Shown in pieces: positions 1-5,942 of a stretch of 6,721 nt of DNA (its first letter is position 1; every line of letters begins with the position of its first letter). The stretch comes from Acidobacteriaceae bacterium (GTDB taxonomy: Bacteria > Acidobacteriota > Terriglobia > Bryobacterales > Bryobacteraceae). Position numbers and translations under genes: made by a program. Where the stretch lies: assembly GCA_019245255.1 (NCBI GenBank), contig JAFARV010001029.1, positions 1 to 6,721 of the forward strand, read 5' to 3'. The notes beneath the pieces are model-generated. The model was not told where the DNA came from, ran no database searches, and saw nothing but the letters and a program-made list of their open reading frames with translations.

Positions 1-500
1 ATCATCCGAAGGATCCGCTGTTCGGACGTGCTCAGCGTCTGCAGCCCGGGTATGCTGCGTTCAAACCCTTGTACGCGCCTGCGCCGTTCGAGTAGAGCCG
101 GCGTCAGCGACGGACTTACGTAACATTGTCCGGCAGCGACAGCCTGCACCCCGGCGACAATCTCAATCAGTGCGCCTTCTTTGAGTATGTAACCCTTGCC
201 GCCCACCTCCATAGCCTCATGCAAAAGGTCTATCTCAGTGTGAAAGGTAAGGAAGATGATATTGACAGATAAATTGCTTTTGCGAGTCTCGCGGGCAATT
301 GTGAACCCATCCAACTTGGGCATGTCGAGATCGAGAACTGCAACGTCCGGATGTAGCTTTTGAATGAGCGCCAGGCCCGCCTCTCCATCGCCGGCTTCCG
401 CGATCACGACAAGGCCCGGCTCGTGTTCGATAACTTCGCGCAGTCCTTTTCTCACAATGGGGTGATCATCGGCAATGAGAATGCGGATTTCCTGACTCAT
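1..500 (-). CDS. NarL/FixJ-family response regulator, C-terminus cut by window edge
   Basis: This is a cytoplasmic transcription regulator and the probable phosphorylation partner of the sensor kinase just upstream. My translation from the ATG at 500 gives 166 codons with no stop before the window edge. The receiver domain (about residues 4-120) has the acidic pair D11/D12, the phospho-acceptor D57 in VLDLDMP, the switch Thr T85 and the conserved lysine K107 in GYILKEG. A linker follows, then the beginning of a LuxR-type helix-turn-helix (LSTSEQRILRM). Roughly the last 50 residues, including the recognition helix, lie outside the window. The start codon overlaps the kinase stop as ATGA, which implies translational coupling in one operon. 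A weak AAGAG lies just before the ATG. Family and pairing are secure; the target genes cannot be read from the sequence. Confidence 0.93.
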   Translation of the reverse strand, partial: MSQEIRILIADDHPIVRKGLREVIEHEPGLVVIAEAGDGEAGLALIQKLHPDVAVLDLDMPKLDGFTIARETRKSNLSVNIIFLTFHTEIDLLHEAMEVGGKGYILKEGALIEIVAGVQAVAAGQCYVSPSLTPALLERRRRVQGFERSIPGLQTLSTSEQRILRM

Positions 501-3500
501 GCTCTTAAGTGAGATGGAATTTCAACTGCGATCGTCGTGCCCTGACCAGGTGTGGATCGAATGGACGCTCTGCCCCCAAGCAACTGAGCCCGCTCGCAGA
601 TTCCTGTGAGGCCAAATCCTCCTGACGACGAGTCAGGTTTACTCAGACTTTGGCTGAAGCCCTGCCCATCGTCACGCACGGTCATGTTGAGCCGCCCCTG
701 ATTGTGCTCGATCTGAACCGTTGCATAGCTGGCTTTCGAGTGCTTCAGGAGGTTATTAATGCATTCCTGTAGGATGCGATAGAAATCAATCTCCATTTCC
801 CTGGGGAGCACGCCGTCGATGTTGTCGATGTCGGCGGAAACACAAATGCCGCCGGCCTCCGAAGCCGTCTCGATCATACCCCTGAGCGCCGCAGTCAATC
901 CAAGTCGGTCCAACCTGTAGGGTCGGAGATTGTAGGAAATCTCCCTGACTTCGCGTGCAGCTCCCGATGCTGCTTCAGAAATCTCTTGAATCCGTTCGCA
1001 CTGTCCAGCGCTCAGGCCCGACGCGCCATTCGGCTGCAAAAGTAGCAGCGCCAGATTCTTGATGATTACCAATTGTTGACCCAGGCTATCGTGCAATTCG
1101 GCCGCAATGCGCTTGCGCTCTTTCTCCTGCGAGGCGATCAACTGGCGTGAGAAGGCCTGCTGCGCCGCTCTCGCCCGCTCCAACTGACCCAAACGATAGC
1201 GCCAGGCGAGCCACAACGACGCACACCCCAGCGCCGATAAACTCAACGCAAACCACCTGGTCTGATAGAAGCGCGGAAGAACGACCAAAGCTAGACTCGC
1301 CCCGGCGTAACTCCACTCGCCATCGCTGTGCGCCGCCGTGACTTCGAACCTATAGGTGCCCGGCGGAAGGTGCGAATAGTAAGCCGTACGGCGCATACCG
1401 GCGTCCACCCAACTACGATCGAGACCGCGCATCCTGTATTTGAATCGAATGCGCTCCGGATCGGTCAAGCTCAGGCCAGTGTACTGTATTTCGACGCTCT
1501 CGTTCTTAGCGGTCAGCCGCACTGGATCGGCCATTACCGCCGGAGTGCGATCAATCAGGCACGTTTCGATTGCGACGGGCGGGGGCCTTGGAGACGGTTC
1601 CAGTTTTTCGGGATCAATCACGGCCACTCCGTCCTGCGTAGCGAACCACAGTCTCCCATCCTGTGTCTTGACGCCGGCCGAACCCAAGCCGCCATTACAC
1701 TCGACGTTGCGCATACCATCGCTTTTTCCATACGCGATAGATGTGACTAAGCTAGTTTTGCCCGCAGCAAACTCATTCAGTTGCCGTTTACTAACCCGAT
1801 AGATACCTCGATTACTGCTCATCCATAGGTTGGACCGTGAGTCCTCCAAAATCTGAAATACGCCGTTGTTGAACAATCCTTGCTCGACGGTATATTTGGT
1901 AAATTTGCCCTTCTCGAAACGGCCAAGCCCGCCGTCGTAGGTTCCGATCCAAAGAACTCCATCACCGTCCTCGTATAGTGCCCGAATGCTGTTGCTCGGA
2001 AGTCCGTCGTGGTCGGTCCAGGTCCGCACCTGCCCGCCGTGCAGCCAGGATAATCCGCCGTAGCCAGCGACCCACAGTGCGCCGTCTCGGCCATCAATGA
2101 TGACCCGGACATCATCGGTTGCGAGGCCATCTTTCTTCGTAAAGAGCGTCCAGCGCCCCGTCTCATGCAAGCAACAGTCCGGCAACGCACTCGGCGAGGA
2201 CTGGGCAAGTTTTCCGGAATTGCTTCCGTGTGTTGACCAGGCATCGCTTGGCTGCCGACTTAGCCGTATCAGACCTTCGTCGCAACCAAACCACATCGCA
2301 CCCTGCGGGTCTTGATGAATAGCCCGAATTGTGGCCCCACTGACTAATGCATCCCCGGTTATACCGAACTTATTTCTGAATGGCCGCTTGGGGGCGGCGC
2401 CGTCATTTCGCATGCATGCAAGGCCGGTCTCCGTACCCACCCACAACACCCCGCTTCTGTCTTCAAAAATCGCAGTAATGGCATTTGACGTCAGACCATC
2501 CGCACTCGTAAAGGTTGTGATCTTCTCATCTTTCAACCGGCACAGACCGCCGCCCCTGGTCCCGAACCAGATTGCTTTGTCCGGGCTTTGGTAAACGGAA
2601 TACACGTTCGGATCCGACACCCCCTGTGCTTTCGAATAGACCTGGATCGCCGGCGTATGTAGGCGGAACAATCCCTGGCCCTCCGTCGAGAGCCAGATGT
2701 TATGCTCCCGATCTTCAAAAAGGGTGTTGAAGGCAATTCGCGCCGGGTGGGTGGCTGGCGGCAGTTCCAGATATTGCACCCAGCCCGTAATAGGAGACCA
2801 AAGAAAATTGCTGTACCAGACATTCCCCTCCGAGTCCCGATAAGCTGACCGGGAACCGGCTCGGGGATGCGAAGCAGATTGCACTGCGCTGTCGGACGAA
2901 ATGTTTGACCATCGGCCGTTTACCAGCGTGCTGCGCTGGCCCTTCTGTGTAGCCAACCAAATCCGGTTGCCAAGATCTACGCCCACAATCGGGGGCACGC
3001 TGCTTCCCCATCCGGGCGGAAGTGAGTACTGCATTCGTTTTCCGTGGGCCAACACATAGAACGCCTTCTCGCCGAGTTTCCAGAAACCCGCTCGCCCATC
3101 GGAACTCAGAACTCCGAAGTATTTGCCCTCCGGGGTTTTTACAGGAATGAATCGCTGGTCGGCCGGACGCCACTCCACCACAGAGTTGCGAACAAGCATC
3201 CACAGATTACCTCCGCCCTCAGTAATGCCAAGTACCGTGTTTGAGGTCAATCCGTCTCGTACCGTGTAAGTTGTAAACGCGCCGCTGTGGTACCGCGTCA
3301 CACCGCTTCCCTCGGTGCCGGCCCAAATATCGCCATCCACGGTGCAGAAAAGAGAGCCGAAGCGATTACCGGCGATGCCCGCCGTGTTGCTTCTGTTGAA
3401 TGTCCTGAAACGGATGCCGTCGAACCGAACGAGACCATCGAAGGTTGCCAACCAGAGGTAGCCGTCCGGTGTCTGACAGATCGCCCGAATGATGTTTTGT

Positions 3501-3631
3501 GGCAGGCCGTTCTCTGCCGTCCAGGAATCGACCGTTACCTGAGCGACAGCCCTGAATGCCACGAACGAGAACAGAGCAACAGCCCAATAGAGTCGCACAG
3601 AACAGAAATGCGCTCGCGCGTTCTCGAACAC
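497..3631 (-). CDS. Two-component propeller sensor histidine kinase (HisKA_3 type)
   Basis: A membrane sensor kinase with a large periplasmic input domain. I chose the GTG at 3631 (1044 aa); the same frame is open up to an ATG at 3745. From the GTG, a signal-peptide-like segment ends at AVA|Q (about residue 30). Fourteen propeller repeats of the type DGLPSNSIRALYEDGDGVLW follow at about 40-676, which fits two seven-bladed propellers. Next come a Y_Y_Y domain (about 703-786), a membrane helix (about 793-812), HisKA_3 with H847 in ELHDSLGQQ, and HATPase_c with an N-box (E956, N959), DDGQGF (987-992) and GFGLTGI (1005-1011). All catalytic motifs are intact. In Bacteroidetes, hybrid two-component relatives sense glycans; the ligand here is unknown. 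The 3745 start is doubtful because a good promoter lies inside it and it overlaps the aroF leader. Confidence 0.93.
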   Translation of the reverse strand: MFENARAHFCSVRLYWAVALFSFVAFRAVAQVTVDSWTAENGLPQNIIRAICQTPDGYLWLATFDGLVRFDGIRFRTFNRSNTAGIAGNRFGSLFCTVDGDIWAGTEGSGVTRYHSGAFTTYTVRDGLTSNTVLGITEGGGNLWMLVRNSVVEWRPADQRFIPVKTPEGKYFGVLSSDGRAGFWKLGEKAFYVLAHGKRMQYSLPPGWGSSVPPIVGVDLGNRIWLATQKGQRSTLVNGRWSNISSDSAVQSASHPRAGSRSAYRDSEGNVWYSNFLWSPITGWVQYLELPPATHPARIAFNTLFEDREHNIWLSTEGQGLFRLHTPAIQVYSKAQGVSDPNVYSVYQSPDKAIWFGTRGGGLCRLKDEKITTFTSADGLTSNAITAIFEDRSGVLWVGTETGLACMRNDGAAPKRPFRNKFGITGDALVSGATIRAIHQDPQGAMWFGCDEGLIRLSRQPSDAWSTHGSNSGKLAQSSPSALPDCCLHETGRWTLFTKKDGLATDDVRVIIDGRDGALWVAGYGGLSWLHGGQVRTWTDHDGLPSNSIRALYEDGDGVLWIGTYDGGLGRFEKGKFTKYTVEQGLFNNGVFQILEDSRSNLWMSSNRGIYRVSKRQLNEFAAGKTSLVTSIAYGKSDGMRNVECNGGLGSAGVKTQDGRLWFATQDGVAVIDPEKLEPSPRPPPVAIETCLIDRTPAVMADPVRLTAKNESVEIQYTGLSLTDPERIRFKYRMRGLDRSWVDAGMRRTAYYSHLPPGTYRFEVTAAHSDGEWSYAGASLALVVLPRFYQTRWFALSLSALGCASLWLAWRYRLGQLERARAAQQAFSRQLIASQEKERKRIAAELHDSLGQQLVIIKNLALLLLQPNGASGLSAGQCERIQEISEAASGAAREVREISYNLRPYRLDRLGLTAALRGMIETASEAGGICVSADIDNIDGVLPREMEIDFYRILQECINNLLKHSKASYATVQIEHNQGRLNMTVRDDGQGFSQSLSKPDSSSGGFGLTGICERAQLLGGRASIRSTPGQGTTIAVEIPSHLRA

Positions 3632-3667
3632 CGCTGGCCACCCAACAAGATTAAAGGCTAAGTGATA

Positions 3668-3696
3668 AGAATATCTGGATGCCGGGGCTCGGTCAA
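3668..3696 (-). promoter_or_regulatory. Predicted sigma70-type promoter of the kinase/regulator operon
   Basis: Read on the minus strand, TTGACC (3696-3691, 5 of 6 consensus) is followed by a 17-nt spacer and TATTCT (3673-3668, 4 of 6). Transcription would begin near 3661, about 30 nt before the GTG at 3631 and downstream of the ATG at 3745. It therefore supports the shorter kinase start. This is a prediction by eye only. Confidence 0.5.
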
Positions 3697-3707
3697 TGCC
3701 GTCTATA

Positions 3708-3735
3708 TTGCTTTTTCTGCTGCCTGTGGCATAAT
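3708..3735 (+). promoter_or_regulatory. Predicted extended -10 promoter of the aroF leader and aroF
   Basis: TTGCTT (3708-3713, 4 of 6 consensus) is followed by a 16-nt spacer and CATAAT (3730-3735, 5 of 6), directly preceded by TGG, the TGn extended -10 element. The expected start of transcription is about 3742-3744, at or just before the ATG of the aromatic leader peptide. The predicted kinase promoter lies back to back with it on the other strand. Confidence 0.6.
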
Positions 3736-3743
3736 CTAATTTC

Positions 3744-3821
3744 ATGGCGGCGTTTGCGGTCAGCTCGTATTGGTTTCGATTCTGGTATTGGCCTGGATCG
3801 TACCGGGGGGCGTCCGCTTAA
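3744..3821 (+). CDS. Aromatic-rich attenuation leader peptide upstream of aroF
   Basis: A 25-codon ORF from ATG to TAA. Nine of its residues are aromatic (F4, Y9, W10, F11, F13, W14, Y15, W16, Y20), including the run YWFRFWYW at 9-16, encoded TAT TGG TTT CGA TTC TGG TAT TGG. Such a run is the signature of leader peptides such as trpL and pheL, where shortage of the charged tRNA stalls the ribosome and changes the RNA fold downstream. The terminator-like hairpin at 3851-3879 and the DAHP synthase gene follow immediately, so peptide composition and target pathway agree. An in-frame TAA at 3732-3734 limits the frame upstream, and ATG 3744 is the only start codon in it. There is no Shine-Dalgarno sequence, and the predicted promoter puts the transcript start at or next to the ATG, so translation is probably leaderless. 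The peptide itself probably has no stable function. Confidence 0.82.
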   Translation: MAAFAVSSYWFRFWYWPGSYRGASA

Positions 3822-3856
3822 AGCTGAAGCAGCGGAAAAGTTTTGAAAGGAGGCCC
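3808..3856 (+). promoter_or_regulatory. Candidate antiterminator pairing in the aroF leader
   Basis: GGGCGTCC (3808-3815, in the last codons of the leader peptide) can pair with GGAGGCCC (3849-3856): seven base pairs around one G-G mismatch. The second strand includes part of the 5' arm of the terminator, so the two folds exclude each other. A ribosome stalled at codons 9-16 (3768-3791) would leave 3808-3815 free; one that reached the stop at 3819 would cover it. Competing hairpins are TCCGCT/AGCGGA (3813-3818 with 3831-3836) and CCTGG/CCGGG (3792-3796 with 3803-3807, one G-T pair). Pairings were found by eye and no energies were calculated. Confidence 0.4.
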
Positions 3857-3879
3857 ACTCGGAAACGGGTGGGCCTTTT
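3851..3879 (+). terminator. Intrinsic terminator / attenuator hairpin before aroF
   Basis: AGGCCCACTCG (3851-3861), loop GAAA, CGGGTGGGCCT (3866-3876): an 11-bp stem with one T-G wobble and a GNRA tetraloop, followed by TTT (a four-T run counting the last stem base) and then GCTGTTT. The only genes upstream on this strand are the leader ORF and its promoter, and aroF starts about 50 nt downstream, so the natural role is an attenuator that ends the leader transcript when aromatic aminoacyl-tRNAs are plentiful. The T-tract is short, so termination may be partial. Confidence 0.8.
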
Positions 3880-3929
3880 GCTGTTTAAAGACCTGAATTG
3901 CAGGAAGTCCACCAAGTTGTGAGGGGCAG

Positions 3930-4967
3930 ATGATTATCTCGATGAAACTGCACGCGACCAGGGCGGAGATCGACGCCGTAGTCGAACGTATCCAGGAATT
4001 CGGATACAAGGTTCACTCCATTGAAGGTGAAGAGCGCGTCGTCATTGGGGTGGTAGGGCTTGGCGATGTGACCCCTTGCCTGGAGTCTCTCGAAGCCATG
4101 CCGCAGGTTGACAAGGCTGTCCGCATCTCCGCTCCTTATAAATTTGTCAGCCGTGAGTTCCGCTCCACCAAGTCACAAATTGTTGCGAATGGCGTAGAGA
4201 TTGGCGGCGACACGTTTGTCACCATGGCGGGGCCGTGTTCGGTTGAGAGCGAGCGCCAGATTATTGACACCGCTCAGTTTGTCGCCCGACATGGCGCTCA
4301 GTTCCTTCGCGGTGGCGCCTTTAAGCCGCGCACTTCGCCCTACGATTTCCAGGGTCTCGAAGAAGCTGGTCTGAAACTCCTGCGCAAGGCGAAGGACGAA
4401 ACCGGCCTCGGAATTATCACGGAAGTCATGAGCGACCGCGATGTCGATCTGATAGCCGAGTACGCCGATATTCTGCAGATCGGTGCACGCAACATGCAGA
4501 ATTTCGCGCTGCTGAAGACGCTTGGAAGAGCCAACCGGCCCGTCATGCTGAAGCGCGGCTTGAGCTCCACTATCAAAGAGTTACTGATGTCGGCGGAGTA
4601 CATCGTCGCCCACGGAAATCCGAACGTCATCCTCTGCGAGCGCGGCATCCGCACCTTCGAGACGGAAACCCGCAACACGTGCGACATCACGGCAGTTGCT
4701 GTTCTCAACGAACTCTCGCACCTTCCCGTAGTGCTCGATCCCAGCCACGCCACCGGTAGACGAAGCCTCGTTCCGGCATTGTCCCGGGCGGGTGTGGCCA
4801 TCGGCGCAGACGGCCTGATCGTTGAAGTGCATCCGTGCCCGGAGAAGGCCATGAGCGACGGCGCACAATCACTGTCATTCCCGCAATTTGCGGGCATGAT
4901 GGACGACCTCGGGCCATATATAAATCTTTGGAAAGAATCGCGAGTCGCGGCGCTCGCGACTGCATAG
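3930..4967 (+). CDS. aroF: 3-Deoxy-7-phosphoheptulonate (DAHP) synthase, type I-beta
   Basis: A cytoplasmic enzyme that condenses phosphoenolpyruvate and erythrose 4-phosphate into DAHP, the first committed step of the shikimate pathway to Phe, Tyr and Trp. The 345 residues match the Thermotoga maritima type end to end. An N-terminal ferredoxin-like regulatory domain (about 1-70, with the characteristic ERVVIGVVG) precedes APYKFVSREF and a TIM barrel. Visible active-site motifs are GPCSVE with C103, FKPRTSPY (131-138), LKRG with K208, CERGIRTFE (236-244), DPSH with H273, E299 in VEVHP and D310. C103, H273, E299 and D310 correspond to the metal ligands of the family. GAGGGG at 3921-3926 places the start at 3930 rather than the in-frame ATG at 3942. 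In this family the ferredoxin-like domain mediates feedback inhibition by Tyr and Phe; here transcription also appears to be controlled by the upstream attenuator. Confidence 0.97.
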   Translation: MIISMKLHATRAEIDAVVERIQEFGYKVHSIEGEERVVIGVVGLGDVTPCLESLEAMPQVDKAVRISAPYKFVSREFRSTKSQIVANGVEIGGDTFVTMAGPCSVESERQIIDTAQFVARHGAQFLRGGAFKPRTSPYDFQGLEEAGLKLLRKAKDETGLGIITEVMSDRDVDLIAEYADILQIGARNMQNFALLKTLGRANRPVMLKRGLSSTIKELLMSAEYIVAHGNPNVILCERGIRTFETETRNTCDITAVAVLNELSHLPVVLDPSHATGRRSLVPALSRAGVAIGADGLIVEVHPCPEKAMSDGAQSLSFPQFAGMMDDLGPYINLWKESRVAALATA

Positions 4968-4974
4968 CCATTGC

Positions 4975-4980
4975 GGAGAT
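4975..4980 (+). promoter_or_regulatory. Ribosome binding site supporting the TTG start at 4985
   Basis: GGAGAT in the short gap after the aroF stop lies 6 nt (counted from GGAG) before the TTG at 4985. No ATG or GTG in this frame is nearby, and the start fits a membrane anchor beginning MRIRLTPP. The site is why I prefer this start to the in-frame ATG at 4835 inside aroF. Confidence 0.55.
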
Positions 4981-4984
4981 CGGA

Positions 4985-5887
4985 TTGCGAATCCGGCTCA
5001 CACCGCCGATCTTCTTACTTCTGCTCGCGGTCGCGATTGGTTCTTTGGTTTTCGGAATCCACCGCTATCGGTTTCGCTTTGTCAGAGCTGCTCCCGACTT
5101 GGTGAATTTGGTTCCACCCGGGACCAGTGCAACCTTGTTTTTTGATTTCGATCTGGTCCGTCGCGCGCACCTTCGCATCTTTGAGCCGGCTCAAGCTGCT
5201 CACGGTGCGGAGTACCAACGCTTTGTCTCCGAGACCGGCTTTGATTACTGGCGCGACCTGGATGCTTTCTCCGCCAGTTTGAGTCCCTCGCAAATGATCT
5301 TTGCGATAAAAGGCCGCTTCGACTGGGACCGCCTCGCGCTGTATGTGCGCACTCACCAAGGCATTTGCACACGCTCACACTGCGAAGCCCCGTCGATGCC
5401 CGGCCGGTGGGCTTCCTGGCGTCAACTTCAGCCGGATGTGATGCTTCTGGCCATAAGTGTCGATCGCGACGCGGTCGAGAAGATCGGGCCGAAGGCCACC
5501 GCATTCAGGAATACTGCAATCGCTCCGGTATGGGTTCGTTTGGAAAAGAGCGCGCTCCAGAAGTCTGCCAACTGGCCATCGGCGGCGGCGTTGCTCGCCG
5601 CATCGCTGAAACAATCGGACGCGGTTACGTTCTCGGTGACCGGGGCGGCGGATGCCTTGGACCTTCACATGGATGCGGTGTTCGCTAGCGACCGGCAGGC
5701 CCAAACGACTGCGAATCAGCTCGCGCTCGAAACCAGGATGTTAAAGCTGGAAATTACCCGGGAGCATCACCAGCCAAGCCCCGCCAATCTCACCGGCTTA
5801 CTCACGGCGGGTTCGTTTAAGGTCTCGGACCGTGAGGTTCTCGGCAGTTGGCCGATTCGAAACGAACTGCTCGAAGCACTACAGTAG
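4985..5887 (+). CDS. Hypothetical membrane-anchored protein downstream of aroF
   Basis: I do not recognise a named family. From the TTG at 4985 the protein has 300 residues. A short basic N-terminus (MRIRL) precedes one hydrophobic helix (about residues 8-24) and a basic stretch (HRYRFRFVR); the helix reads as an uncleaved signal anchor, and I infer the rest faces the periplasm. The segment VPPGTSATLFFDFDL at about 43-57 is followed by alternating hydrophobic stretches, an FAIKGRFDWDRL segment at 106-117, and a cysteine pair C128/C133 in CTRSHC that could form a disulfide outside the cytoplasm. No enzyme motif is visible. The gap to aroF is 17 nt with no terminator, so the two are probably cotranscribed and both subject to the aroF attenuator. 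A role in aromatic amino acid synthesis is not shown. I have the impression that similar unnamed proteins occur in acidobacterial genomes. Confidence 0.8.
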   Translation: MRIRLTPPIFLLLLAVAIGSLVFGIHRYRFRFVRAAPDLVNLVPPGTSATLFFDFDLVRRAHLRIFEPAQAAHGAEYQRFVSETGFDYWRDLDAFSASLSPSQMIFAIKGRFDWDRLALYVRTHQGICTRSHCEAPSMPGRWASWRQLQPDVMLLAISVDRDAVEKIGPKATAFRNTAIAPVWVRLEKSALQKSANWPSAAALLAASLKQSDAVTFSVTGAADALDLHMDAVFASDRQAQTTANQLALETRMLKLEITREHHQPSPANLTGLLTAGSFKVSDREVLGSWPIRNELLEALQ

Positions 5888-5894
5888 CGCGCAA

Positions 5895-5922
5895 AGCGCA
5901 GGGCGGCCGTGCCCCGAGCGCT
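5895..5922. terminator. Possible terminator hairpin between convergent genes
   Basis: AGCGC-A-GGGC, loop GGCCGT, GCCC-CGA-GCGCT: nine GC-rich base pairs interrupted by an asymmetric internal loop, in the 55-nt gap between two converging genes. There is no T-tract after it on either strand, so it is not a canonical intrinsic terminator. Its place between convergent stops is the main argument for it. Confidence 0.35.
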
Positions 5923-5942
5923 GCAGAAAAATTCCACCTGCC

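Noticed and set aside
1328..1750. Plus-strand open frames opposite the kinase gene, such as 1328-1750
   Set aside because: Composition is that of antisense shadow translation, no domain or ribosome site is seen, and the minus-strand kinase reading is unambiguous across the same bases.
3846..3853. A near-perfect Shine-Dalgarno sequence (AAAGGAGG) at the base of the terminator hairpin
   Set aside because: No ATG, GTG or TTG lies at a suitable distance. The nearest, GTG 3869, is 15 nt away inside the stem and opens only an 18-codon frame without features. aroF has its own GAGGGG site. More likely part of the purine-rich terminator arm.
3746..3929. A T-box or other riboswitch as the aroF leader control
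   Set aside because: No T-box sequence or specifier-loop layout is visible, and a leader ORF rich in Phe, Tyr and Trp explains the region better.
4340..4897. A long minus-strand open frame opposite aroF
   Set aside because: The aroF protein is conserved throughout this stretch, while the opposite-strand product is low-complexity with no recognisable motif.
4835..4984. Upstream extension of the membrane protein to ATG 4835
   Set aside because: It would overlap aroF by more than 130 nt in another frame and bury the membrane anchor about 58 residues deep. The extension is polar and Arg-rich like an out-of-frame shadow, and TTG 4985 has a good ribosome site.
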